This document shows positions 14,896 through 22,411 of a stretch of 22,497 nt of DNA, piece after piece. How positions within the stretch are numbered: the first letter of the stretch is position 1; every line of letters starts with the position of its first letter. Position numbers and translations under genes: made by a program. The notes under the pieces are model-generated. The model saw nothing but the letters and a program-made list of their open reading frames with translations. It was not told the DNA's origin and searched no databases. The stretch is from CAZTZY01 sp964617765 (GTDB lineage: Bacteria; Pseudomonadota; Gammaproteobacteria; Pseudomonadales; DT-91). Where the stretch lies: contig CAZTZY010000051.1 of assembly GCA_964617765.1 (NCBI GenBank), forward strand, positions 1 to 22,497, in the 5' to 3' direction.

Positions 14896-16914
14896 GTGAC
14901 CACCCTGAACGAACGCCAGTTACAGGCTGTTAAATCCATTTCGCATCCCACGCTGGTTTTGGCCGGTGCCGGTAGCGGCAAGACCAGTGTGATCACACGC
15001 AAGATTGCTTATCTGATTAATGAATGCGGTATCAAGGCGCATTACATAGCGGCGGTGACGTTCACCAATAAAGCTGCCAAGGAAATGAAAGCGCGCGTGA
15101 CCAGTTTGCTGCCACGCCAAAGTACGCGCGGTTTGCAGGTATCCACCTTTCATACGCTAGGTTTAAATATCATTCGCAGCGAGTTGCCATTGCTCGGTTT
15201 ACGCAACGGTTTTTCCATTTTTGATGCCGAAGATGCCCAGGCATTGATGAAAGAGTTATCCATACAGGCCGGTGATGTCGATACCGACCTGCTCGATTTT
15301 ATCCAGCATACGATTTCACAGCTGAAAAACGATAACGTCAGCCCTGAGAAGGCGATACAGCAAGCGAGCAATCCCCAAGAGCAGTTAATCTCGGGTTTGT
15401 ACTTGCGTTACCAGCAAGCACTTACTGCCTATAACGCTGTGGATTTTGATGACCTGATCAATTTGCCGGTGCGCCTGTTTAATGAACACCCGGAAGTGCT
15501 GAAACGCTGGCAGAATAAAATCCGCTATTTGCTGGTGGATGAATACCAGGATACCAATACCAGCCAGTACGAATTGGTGAAGCTGTTAGTCGGTGACCGT
15601 TATGGATTAACCGTGGTGGGAGATGATGACCAATCTATTTATGCGTGGCGTGGTGCGCGTCCTGAAAACCTGATGCAGTTGCAAACCGATTTCCCAAATC
15701 TTGTCGTTATCAAGCTGGAGCAAAACTACCGTTCCACTTCAGTGATATTGCATGCGGCCAATACTTTGATCAGTAACAATCCGCATGCCTTCGAGAAAAA
15801 ACTGTGGAGCGATTTAAGCCTGGGCGAACCGATCCGCATTATCAAAACCCATAATGACCAGGCCGAAGCTGAGCGTGTGGTGCAGGAGATTATGGGTCAT
15901 CATTTGCGCAGCAACAGCAGCTATAGCGATTACGCCATTTTGTATCGTGGAAATCATCAGGCGCGCATGATGGAAATGGCACTGCAACAGGAAAACCTGC
16001 CTTATCAGATAAGTGGCGGAACCTCGTTTTTCTCGCGCAGCGAAGTGAAGGATATCATGGCTTATTTGCGCGTATTGGCGAACCCGGCTGACGACAATGC
16101 CCTGTTGCGCATCATCAATGTACCGCGCCGAAAAATCGGCACCAGCACCCTGCAAACCTTGGCCGCTTATGCCAAAAGCCGCGACACCAGTTTGTTTGAT
16201 GCGATGGATGAAGTAGGGTTAAGTACACAGCTCGGTGCCAGCGCCATGGAAAACCTGCGCGAATTCTATCAATGGATGCAAAACCTGATGCGCGTGTGTG
16301 ATGAAGGCCACGCCATGAATGCGATTCGCGAAATGGTGGATGATATTGGTTATGAGTCATGGTTGCATCAAAACAGCAGCAGTAGTGTTGTTGCGGAAAA
16401 ACGTATGCAGAACGTGCACTTCTTGCTTGAAAACTTGCAAAAAGCGTTAGAGCGCGAACAGGAAGAAGACGGTGAGGCAGATATTAAAGATGCCATCAAT
16501 CGTTTGATTTTGCGCGATATCATGGAGCGCCAGGAAGAAGAGGAAGCTACCGACAGCATCCAGCTCTCTACCTTGCATGCCTCCAAGGGCCTTGAATATC
16601 CGCACGTGTATATCATCGGCATGGAAGAAGAATTATTGCCACACCGTACCAGCATTGAAGAAGACACTATCGAAGAAGAACGTCGTCTCGCCTATGTGGG
16701 CATCACCCGCGCCAAACGCAACCTCACCTTAAGTTACGCCAGCAAACGCAAACAATTTGGCGAGGTGCTGGATACCACACACAGTCGCTTCCTCGATGAA
16801 CTTCCTGAAGATAATTTACACTGGGAAGGCCATACCGAGAACACGCCGGAGATGAGCGAGAAAATCGCCACCGATACCTTGCGCAGCTTGAAAAGCCTGT
16901 TTGATGATTTGTAG
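14896..16914 (+). CDS. rep: ATP-dependent DNA helicase Rep
   Basis: 3'-5' superfamily 1A helicase that accompanies the replisome and clears protein blocks. It has 672 aa and a GTG start at 14896, chosen because the protein then begins TLNERQLQAVKSI like the family. Walker A is AGAGSGKT at 23-30. Other SF1A motifs are Ia (VTFTNKAAKEMK), II (VDEYQDTN, D215), III (VGDDDQSIYAWRGARP), IV (KLEQNYRST), V (STLHASKGLEYPHVYIIGMEEELLPH) and VI (EEERRLAYVGITRAKRNLTLSY). KRWQNKIRYLLVDEYQDTNTSQYELVKLLVG (as separate blocks around 207-237) is nearly that of E. coli Rep, so Rep is preferred over UvrD or PcrA. It is followed by the repeat array. Confidence 0.96.
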   Translation: MTTLNERQLQAVKSISHPTLVLAGAGSGKTSVITRKIAYLINECGIKAHYIAAVTFTNKAAKEMKARVTSLLPRQSTRGLQVSTFHTLGLNIIRSELPLLGLRNGFSIFDAEDAQALMKELSIQAGDVDTDLLDFIQHTISQLKNDNVSPEKAIQQASNPQEQLISGLYLRYQQALTAYNAVDFDDLINLPVRLFNEHPEVLKRWQNKIRYLLVDEYQDTNTSQYELVKLLVGDRYGLTVVGDDDQSIYAWRGARPENLMQLQTDFPNLVVIKLEQNYRSTSVILHAANTLISNNPHAFEKKLWSDLSLGEPIRIIKTHNDQAEAERVVQEIMGHHLRSNSSYSDYAILYRGNHQARMMEMALQQENLPYQISGGTSFFSRSEVKDIMAYLRVLANPADDNALLRIINVPRRKIGTSTLQTLAAYAKSRDTSLFDAMDEVGLSTQLGASAMENLREFYQWMQNLMRVCDEGHAMNAIREMVDDIGYESWLHQNSSSSVVAEKRMQNVHFLLENLQKALEREQEEDGEADIKDAINRLILRDIMERQEEEEATDSIQLSTLHASKGLEYPHVYIIGMEEELLPHRTSIEEDTIEEERRLAYVGITRAKRNLTLSYASKRKQFGEVLDTTHSRFLDELPEDNLHWEGHTENTPEMSEKIATDTLRSLKSLFDDL

Positions 16915-16943
16915 CACATATATGAAGTCTCCGGATTTGATAT

Positions 16944-16973
16944 TGTAGAGACGTAGCATGCTACGTCTCTACA
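16944..16973. repeat. 30-bp perfect palindrome
   Basis: The half-site TGTAGAGACGTAGCA is followed immediately by its exact reverse complement, with no loop. It lies 30 bp after the rep stop and abuts the 51-bp array. There is no U-tract, so a classical terminator is unlikely. It resembles the short dispersed palindromes associated with RAYT-type mobility. Confidence 0.85.
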
Positions 16974-16995
16974 GGCAGGAGCGAAAACCCTCCCG

Positions 16996-17243
16996 CCCCG
17001 AATACCATGATTCTGTAGGAGCGGCTCATAACCGCGAAAGCCACCACCTCGAATCCAATGAATCTGTAGGAGCGGCTCATAGCCGCGAAAGCCACCACCC
17101 CGAATACCATGAATCTGTAGGAGCGGCTCATAGCCGCGAAACCCACCACCCCGAATCCAATGAATCCGCAGGAGAGACTCATAGCCGCGAAAGCCACCAC
17201 CCCGAATCCAATGAATCTGTAGGAGCGGCTCATAGCCGCGAAA
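16996..17243. repeat. 51-bp tandem array carrying a REP palindrome
   Basis: REP heads (TGTAGGAGCGGC) start at 17014, 17065, 17116, 17167 and 17218, an exact 51-bp period. Each unit has an imperfect palindrome of the form GCGGCTCATAGCCGC followed by CGAA and a linker (GCCACCACCCCGAATCCAATGAATC). The fourth copy is degenerate (CCGCAGGAGAGACTC). Linkers read ATACCAT or ATCCAAT, at first alternating. A partial unit (from about 16971) precedes the first copy. The motif closely resembles the Pseudomonas-type REP. The array fills most of the 465-bp gap 16915-17379; 17255-17334 holds nothing I recognise. Repeat units are identical in role, not spacers, so this is not a CRISPR array. Confidence 0.92.
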
Positions 17244-17334
17244 ACCCTGCCTGAAATCATTGCGCCGCCGCGGGAAAATCCTGACAACACCTTCAATGCC
17301 TACACCAAAAATCTTTTTCCAATCCAAATCGCAC

Positions 17335-17362
17335 GCATAAAAAAACCGGCCTGGGCCGGTTT
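17335..17362 (-). terminator. Rho-independent terminator of the cytochrome c5 gene
   Basis: GC-rich arms AAACCGGCC (17343-17351) and GGCCGGTTT (17354-17362) lie 17 bp past the stop codon. On the minus strand they are followed by a run of T (complement of the A-run at 17339-17345). Confidence 0.9.
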
Positions 17363-17379
17363 CTTGTCTAACACTTCGA

Positions 17380-17808
17380 TTACTTGCTGTTTTTAACCAT
17401 GTAATCAACAGTGGCTTTGATTTCATCGTCAGAGCAAGTAGTACACATACCTTTGGGTGGCATGGCGTTCAGGCCGTTTATGGCATGGTCATAAACCTTG
17501 TCGATGCCGGCAGCAATACGTGGAGTCCATGCCGCCTTGTCGCCCACTTTAGGGGCACCCGCTGCGCCAGTAGAATGGCAGCCGGTACAGGTAGAGTTAA
17601 AAATTTCTTCGCCCGATTTTGCAGCACCGCCGGTAGCTACTGCGGCAGATGCACAGCTGGCATCGCCCTGGATACACACTTCGCCCACAGGCTTGATGCG
17701 CTCAACAATCGCAGCTTTTTTCTCATCCGACATGGCAAAACTTTGGCCTGCCAATAAAGCCGTTAATACTGTAACCAAACCCAACTTAGAAAAAGCAGCC
17801 AATTTCAT
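17380..17808 (-). CDS. Cytochrome c5 family protein
   Basis: Periplasmic monohaem c-type cytochrome of 142 aa. The open frame extends upstream to 17877, but the ATG at 17808 follows GAGG and starts a clear signal peptide (MKLAAFSKLGLVTVLTALLAGQSFA). Haem is bound at C74-T-G-C77-H78, and the distal Met is M116 in NGLNAMPPKG. The extra C122-x-x-C125 pair (MCTTC) is the disulfide typical of cytochrome c5 (cycB of Pseudomonas). A second pair, C45 and C52, lies in the stretch before the haem domain (VCIQGDASC) and may form another disulfide. It is a monocistronic unit with its own terminator. The exact electron partner cannot be read from sequence. Confidence 0.93.
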   Translation of the reverse strand: MKLAAFSKLGLVTVLTALLAGQSFAMSDEKKAAIVERIKPVGEVCIQGDASCASAAVATGGAAKSGEEIFNSTCTGCHSTGAAGAPKVGDKAAWTPRIAAGIDKVYDHAINGLNAMPPKGMCTTCSDDEIKATVDYMVKNSK

Positions 17809-17904
17809 GCTGAAAACCTCATAGACGTTAAAAACTGGCGGCATTATAGCCATAAAATAGTGATTCCGAAACCACAACTATATCAAGCACGGGGCAAGCG
17901 CGGC

Positions 17905-17935
17905 GGACAGGCGTGGACAGGCGTGGGACAGGCAG
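17905..17935. repeat. Short tandem repeat, 10-bp unit
   Basis: GGACAGGCGT occurs twice in perfect tandem (17905-17924), then a third variant copy (GGACAGGCAG) after one inserted G. It sits in the 252-bp gap between the divergent cytochrome c5 and rpiA genes. No function is apparent. Confidence 0.6.
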
Positions 17936-18060
17936 GAAGCGCAAAGGTAAAATGATCTGTATCAAGCCAATGCCAGGCAGGGATTTTCCCGCCAACTCTC
18001 AGCTCGAACTCCCGGCAGATTTACCCTTATAATGGCAACTCATCTTTAAGGGGAATTGCG

Positions 18061-18735
18061 GTGAACCAAGACCAACTCAAACAAGCCGTGGCAGTTGCCG
18101 CTGTCGAATATGTCCTGAAAAAAGTCGATAAAACCTCGATTATTGGCATCGGTACAGGCTCTACAGCCAATGTATTTATTGATGAGCTGGCCAAACACAA
18201 GGCCTGTTTTGAGGGTGCGGTCGCCAGTTCCGAAGCCAGTGCTGCCCGCCTGAAACAACACGGCATCCCGGTTTATGATTTAAACGCTGTGGATGGTATC
18301 GATATTTATGTGGATGGCGCTGATGAAGCCAATGCCGCACTGGAACTCATTAAAGGCGGTGGTGCTGCCTTAACCCGCGAAAAAATTGTGGCCGCCGTAG
18401 CGCGGGAATTTGTCTGTATTGCCGATGAATCCAAACTGGTCACGGTATTGGGCGGTTTTCCCTTGCCAGTCGAAGTTATACCCATGGCCCGCAGTTATGT
18501 GGCGCGTGAACTGGTGAAGCTCGGCTGCAGCCCGGTTTATCGCCAGGGCGTTGTTACCGATAACGGCAACGTCATTCTCGATCTGTACGATTTCCTCATC
18601 CACAACCCCAAAACCACAGAAGCGCAAATTAACAATATTGTCGGCGTGGTTACCAATGGCTTGTTTGCGGCACGCCCGGCAGATGTCTTGTTATTGGGAA
18701 CCAAAAACGGAGTTCAAACACTAAAAGCATCATAA
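18061..18735 (+). CDS. rpiA: Ribose-5-phosphate isomerase A
   Basis: Interconverts ribose-5-phosphate and ribulose-5-phosphate in the non-oxidative pentose phosphate pathway. It has 224 aa and a GTG start preceded by AAGGGGAA. Family motifs are the phosphate loop IGIGTGSTANVF (28-39), the catalytic region DIYVDGADEAN with D85 and D88, and KGGGAALTREKIVA with K98 and E107 (equivalents of E. coli D81, D84, K94 and E103). The C-terminal VVTNGLFAARPADVLLLGTKNGV is also typical. It is followed 61 bp later by the lipoprotein cluster; no terminator is obvious between them. Confidence 0.97.
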   Translation: MNQDQLKQAVAVAAVEYVLKKVDKTSIIGIGTGSTANVFIDELAKHKACFEGAVASSEASAARLKQHGIPVYDLNAVDGIDIYVDGADEANAALELIKGGGAALTREKIVAAVAREFVCIADESKLVTVLGGFPLPVEVIPMARSYVARELVKLGCSPVYRQGVVTDNGNVILDLYDFLIHNPKTTEAQINNIVGVVTNGLFAARPADVLLLGTKNGVQTLKAS

Positions 18736-18796
18736 AGAGATAGTTGTTATCTGCTGCAGCCTGTTCCACACTAAAAGCAATAAAAAAGGGTAAGAG

Positions 18797-20176
18797 ATGG
18801 ATTCCGTACTTACATCGATCAGGTTTTATGCACTCGGCATGGCATTGTCAGGCTGTTTGTTATTATCAGGTTGTGCCAGCACGTCCGTTTTTAACCCCTA
18901 TCCCGGGCAGGCAGCGGAATATAAAGCGGCTATCACCAGCGGCGAAATTGAAGACGTTGCTAAAGACCTCGAAAGCAAAACCACCAGCGAAGACGGCATT
19001 CTCTATCTCAGTGAACGCGCCCGCATGTACCAGATCAACGGGCAATACGAAGCCAGCAAAAAAGATTTTGAAAAAGTGATTGCCGCCTACGACAGGCTCG
19101 AAGCCCGCGCCGCCATCACCGCCAGTGGTGCCGCTGCCGGTGCCAGCTCCATGCTGACCAACGATAACGCCATACCTTATGAAGGTTTTGGTTATGAGCG
19201 AATATTTGCGCACCAGTTCCAGGCCTTCAACTATTTAAGCCTCGGTGACCTTGAAGGCGCGAATGTAGAAATTCGCCGTGCCTCACTCGAACAGCGCACG
19301 CTGGAACTGGCGCATGAAAAAGAAATTGCCAATGCCGAAAACGAAGCCAGCGCCGAAAGCATGAATCTCGGTGAGTGGCAAAATACTCCCGAACTGGCCG
19401 GCATGGATAGGCTCGCCGGAACGGTGAAAAGCTCGTTCCAGAATGCCTACACGTTTTATACCAGCGCCGTGTTATGGGAAGCGCAGGGCGACTTCAACAG
19501 TGCAGTTGTTGATTATAAAAAAGCATTCGAAATCAATCCGCAAAACCTGCAAATCCAGCAAGATGTCATGCGCACCAGTGCCGGAACAAAAATAGCTGAA
19601 GATCAAGGAGCGCTGGTTGTGTTGTATGAAGATGGTTTTGTGCCCGAACGCCAGAGTTTCAATTTATCCATTCCGTATTTCACCAGTGGCAGCGTTACTT
19701 ACCTTACCCTGGCATTTCCCTATTATTCAGCCGATCGCTGGGCAACAGCCAGTACACTCACACTCTATGACGATAACCATAAACTCGGGCAAACCGAACA
19801 AATTGCCCACGTCGGAGCCATGGCGGTAAAAGCCCTGAAAGAAAAAATCCCCGTCATGATAGTGCGCCAGGTATTGCGGGCCCGTACCAAATACGAAGCC
19901 CATAAAGCCGCAACCGAACAAGGAGGCCTGGTCGGCTCTTTGTTATCCACCGTCTATAATCTGGTATCAGAACAGGCCGATTTACGCAGTTGGCTAACCT
20001 TGCCCAACAATGCCCAGGTTTTCCGTAGCGAATTACCCGCAGGGGAACATGCGATTGAACTGAATGTGGGTGGCGTTAGTCAAAAGGTAAACGTTAAATT
20101 GCGTGGTGGAAAAATTACCGTGTTGCGCGTCATCAATGTCAATAATCGTTTGGTAGTACAGACTTATCATTTGTGA
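18797..20176 (+). CDS. COG3014-type TPR lipoprotein
   Basis: Predicted outer-membrane lipoprotein of 459 aa. A GGGTAAGAG site precedes the ATG. The lipobox LSGC places the lipid on C26, and the +2 residue is Ala, not Asp, so outer-membrane sorting is expected. Residues about 60-270 hold TPR-like helices (ILYLSERARMYQINGQYEASKKDFEKVI, FNYLSLGDLEGANVEIRRASLEQ, AVLWEAQGDFNSAVVDYKKAFEINPQN). The C-terminal 190 residues are beta-rich (ALVVLYEDGFVPERQSFNLSIPYF, GEHAIELNVGGVSQKVNVKLRGGKI). This architecture and the ycfL-lpoB neighbours match the COG3014 family, whose function is not established. It is the first gene of the envelope cluster, its stop 11 bp before the ycfL start. Confidence 0.82.
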   Translation: MDSVLTSIRFYALGMALSGCLLLSGCASTSVFNPYPGQAAEYKAAITSGEIEDVAKDLESKTTSEDGILYLSERARMYQINGQYEASKKDFEKVIAAYDRLEARAAITASGAAAGASSMLTNDNAIPYEGFGYERIFAHQFQAFNYLSLGDLEGANVEIRRASLEQRTLELAHEKEIANAENEASAESMNLGEWQNTPELAGMDRLAGTVKSSFQNAYTFYTSAVLWEAQGDFNSAVVDYKKAFEINPQNLQIQQDVMRTSAGTKIAEDQGALVVLYEDGFVPERQSFNLSIPYFTSGSVTYLTLAFPYYSADRWATASTLTLYDDNHKLGQTEQIAHVGAMAVKALKEKIPVMIVRQVLRARTKYEAHKAATEQGGLVGSLLSTVYNLVSEQADLRSWLTLPNNAQVFRSELPAGEHAIELNVGGVSQKVNVKLRGGKITVLRVINVNNRLVVQTYHL

Positions 20177-20187
20177 GGAAAGAACGT

Positions 20188-20601
20188 ATGAATATCAAGA
20201 AAATAGTGGCAGGGTTACTCGCAGTTGCGTCAGTTGTGGCAGTTGCGACATTGACAGGCTGTACCTCCGGCACGGTGGGCACAGTAAAACAAACTGAAGA
20301 AGGTATTGAAACCAGTGTCAACTATAACAGCACCATTCTGGCGACCCGCGTCAAAGTACAAAATATCCTCGCACGCAAGGTGGATACCCTGCTGCAAGTG
20401 AGTGTAGAGCTGCATAACCTCTGGGATATCAATCTCGATTTCCAGTACAAGTTCAGGTTCTATGATAAAGACGGTTTTGAAGTGGCCGCGGATAGCCGCC
20501 CATGGACACCCGTGTTGCTGAAAGGTAACGATACCATTACCGCACAGGCCGTAGCGCCCAACCCTACCGCCGTCACTTTTAAAATTTATGTTGCTGATTA
20601 A
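20188..20601 (+). CDS. ycfL: YcfL family lipoprotein (DUF1425)
   Basis: Small lipoprotein of 137 aa. I start at the ATG at 20188 because GAGGAAAG lies 5 nt before it; upstream codons overlap the preceding stop. The lipobox LTGC gives the lipidated C25 after a long hydrophobic core (IVAGLLAVASVVAVAT). The mature domain is a compact beta-sandwich with the DUF1425 pattern (ARKVDTLLQVSVELHNLWDINLDFQYKFRFYDKDGFEV, SRPWTPVLLKGND). E. coli has the same ycfL-lpoB gene order. The protein has no proven role; co-location suggests it works with LpoB at the outer membrane. Confidence 0.82.
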   Translation: MNIKKIVAGLLAVASVVAVATLTGCTSGTVGTVKQTEEGIETSVNYNSTILATRVKVQNILARKVDTLLQVSVELHNLWDINLDFQYKFRFYDKDGFEVAADSRPWTPVLLKGNDTITAQAVAPNPTAVTFKIYVAD

Positions 20602-20631
20602 ACCCTAACGATAAACCACAGGAAGAACATT

Positions 20632-21222
20632 ATGAAACACCTGAAAATAATCACTCTCGCCTTCGTTGCCAGTTTTCTGGCGGCATGTTCATCGGTTGAA
20701 TACGGTGACGCCACCGCACAGGAAACCGTCAATGAAGATTTCGGCTCTACCGATTTGCAAAGCATCGCCGCTAAAATGGTCGATGAATTGCTGGTATTCC
20801 CGCCCATTGTGCAAGTGACCGCCAACCGTCGACCGGTAGTGTTTGTTGATCGCATCAAGAACAAAACCACCGAGCATATTGATCTGGAAAGTGTCACCGA
20901 TACCATCCAGACCAAACTGCTGAATTCCGGCAAATTCCGTTTTGTGGATATGACCGCCATAGAGCAAGTGAAAGAGCAGTTGAACTACCAGGAAAACTCA
21001 GGTTTGGTGAATCCTCAATCTGCAGTTGTAGTGGGCAAACAGGTCGGGGCTGAATACATGCTCTATGGCAATATGTCATCCATCATCAAGAAAGATGGCG
21101 ATACCAAAGATGTGTATTACAAGTTCACCATGAAATTGCTGCACATTGAATCAGGCATTCTGGAATGGTCAGCGGAAAAAGAAATACGTAAAACCAAGGA
21201 TAAACGCTGGTTTGGTATTTAA
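20632..21222 (+). CDS. lpoB: Penicillin-binding protein activator LpoB
   Basis: Outer-membrane lipoprotein of 196 aa. LpoB reaches through the periplasm to stimulate the transglycosylase/transpeptidase PBP1B. AGGAAG precedes the ATG. The lipobox LAAC lipidates C19. After a short linker (about 20-50), the globular domain carries RRPVVFVDRIKNKTTEHID, TDTIQTKLLNSGKFRFVDM and VVGKQVGAEYMLYGNMSSI. The E. coli protein has a longer Pro-rich linker; here the linker is short, so its reach may differ. It follows ycfL by 30 bp. The chain ends KRWFGI, normal for the family. Confidence 0.88.
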   Translation: MKHLKIITLAFVASFLAACSSVEYGDATAQETVNEDFGSTDLQSIAAKMVDELLVFPPIVQVTANRRPVVFVDRIKNKTTEHIDLESVTDTIQTKLLNSGKFRFVDMTAIEQVKEQLNYQENSGLVNPQSAVVVGKQVGAEYMLYGNMSSIIKKDGDTKDVYYKFTMKLLHIESGILEWSAEKEIRKTKDKRWFGI

Positions 21223-21239
21223 CGACCAGACTATAAAAG

Positions 21240-21265
21240 CCCGATTGTCACCAACGGCTATCGGG
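21240..21265 (+). terminator. Weak hairpin after lpoB, possible attenuator
   Basis: Arms CCCGAT (21240-21245) and ATCGGG (21260-21265) enclose a 14-nt loop. An alternative pairing (AGCC 21238-21241 with GGCT 21256-21259) competes with it. There is no U-tract, so it may only damp expression of the next gene. Confidence 0.3.
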
Positions 21266-21313
21266 TTGTAAGGTTTGATTCCTTAATAGAGAAAGAAATA
21301 CCGGAGAAAAATC

Positions 21314-22399
21314 ATGTCGATCATTCGTTGCCTGTTGTTGGTTATTATCACCAGCCTGTCTGGCGTCAGCTTTGCTGCTTCTTATACAACCGAAACAGTC
21401 ACGGTATCCTCCTCAGGGGCGAGTGAAGATAAAGCGATTGCCAAGGCGTTAGGGCAGGCCGTGCAGCAAGCCAACGGCACGATGATACAAGTAGAATCGC
21501 ATATCCGTGATACCGACCAGGGCATCATCATGGACTGGATGGGCAATCAAACACTGATACCTAGCCAGGAAGTAAACACCGGTTATACCAGTGCCACTGC
21601 AGGCGGCCTGGTGAAATCGTATAAAGTGCTGAGCAGCAAGTACAACACCGCGGCTAAAGCCTGGGAAGTCACCATCAAGGCTGAAGTGGCGAAATATGCC
21701 AATATCGGTGCTGACAGAAGCGGATTGTTGCAACTGGCCGTATTGCCATTTCGCACTACCGATGCCACGTTTGCCACTGTCGATGGCAGTATCGGTGCCG
21801 GTGATCTGGCGCAGCACATCAACGAATTACTGACTAACGCCATTGTACAATCGGGTAAATACCGTGTGCTTGACAGAAGTTTCTGGCAAGAAAGTGATGT
21901 AGAAGAAGTAATTGTGAAAGAACGCAGCTACGCCACACAGGAATCCATCAAGCTCGGGCAAAAACTCGGTGCCGATTATATGGTGGTGGGTACTATCAAT
22001 GATTTTGATATCAACAAAATCGCCAGAAAAATTTATGGCGCCGATATGTCGGTACTGGAAACCCGGATTGCCATCCAGTTGCGGGTGATAGAAGTCGCTA
22101 CCTCCGATATCATCGCCAGCACCAATTTCACGCAAACCTTCGATCCACACCAGATCAATAACAAACTCAACGAGCTGCGGGCAGCGGCACCGGATAAAAC
22201 CGCGGCACAGTTAAATCAGGATCTGCAAAATTTCATCTATGAATCCGTCAGCAACTCCATCGCTGCCGATGTCATCAGTCGTATCGATGGCGGGCCCGGA
22301 GTAAAACCGGAAGCATCCATTATTCCGCCGGCTACACCACAGGAAGCCCGCCCGTTAACACCAGGCTCCAGTGAAGCGCCCATCAGCTGGCCGCAATAA
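21314..22399 (+). CDS. CsgG-like periplasmic protein
   Basis: Exported protein of 361 aa. The signal peptide MSIIRCLLLVIITSLSGVSFA ends in a type I site with no lipobox Cys, unlike CsgG itself. Residues about 22-130 form an N-terminal domain (VSSSGASEDKAIAKALGQAVQQANGTMI) of the type found at the N-terminus of FlgT-like proteins. Residues about 135-320 are the CsgG domain: LQLAVLPFRTT, HINELLTNAIVQSGKYRVLDR, ESIKLGQKLGADYMVVGTINDF and IQLRVIEVATSDIIAS. The tail from about 327 is Pro-rich and probably flexible. GGAG lies 8 nt before the ATG. It is 91 bp after lpoB, whose globular domain has the same fold group. Without curli genes in view, I do not call it CsgG; an envelope or polysaccharide-linked role is inference. 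Confidence 0.8.
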   Translation: MSIIRCLLLVIITSLSGVSFAASYTTETVTVSSSGASEDKAIAKALGQAVQQANGTMIQVESHIRDTDQGIIMDWMGNQTLIPSQEVNTGYTSATAGGLVKSYKVLSSKYNTAAKAWEVTIKAEVAKYANIGADRSGLLQLAVLPFRTTDATFATVDGSIGAGDLAQHINELLTNAIVQSGKYRVLDRSFWQESDVEEVIVKERSYATQESIKLGQKLGADYMVVGTINDFDINKIARKIYGADMSVLETRIAIQLRVIEVATSDIIASTNFTQTFDPHQINNKLNELRAAAPDKTAAQLNQDLQNFIYESVSNSIAADVISRIDGGPGVKPEASIIPPATPQEARPLTPGSSEAPISWPQ

Positions 22400-22411
22400 G
22401 CGGCTTGCGCC

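Noticed and set aside
16996..17243. Possible CRISPR array
   Set aside because: There are no unique spacers; the whole 51-bp unit repeats, and no cas gene is in the window.
16958..17254. A 98-aa plus-strand frame with repeated VGAAHSRESHHPE units
   Set aside because: It is produced by the 51-bp (17-codon) DNA repeat; the REP palindrome explains the repeat and other frames are equally open. No ribosome-binding site.
16734..17426. Minus-strand frames through the same array (16734-17426 and 16961-17296) with GFRGYEPLLQIH-type repeats
   Set aside because: Same cause as above; the longer one also runs into rep on one side and across the cytochrome c5 terminator and 3' end on the other.
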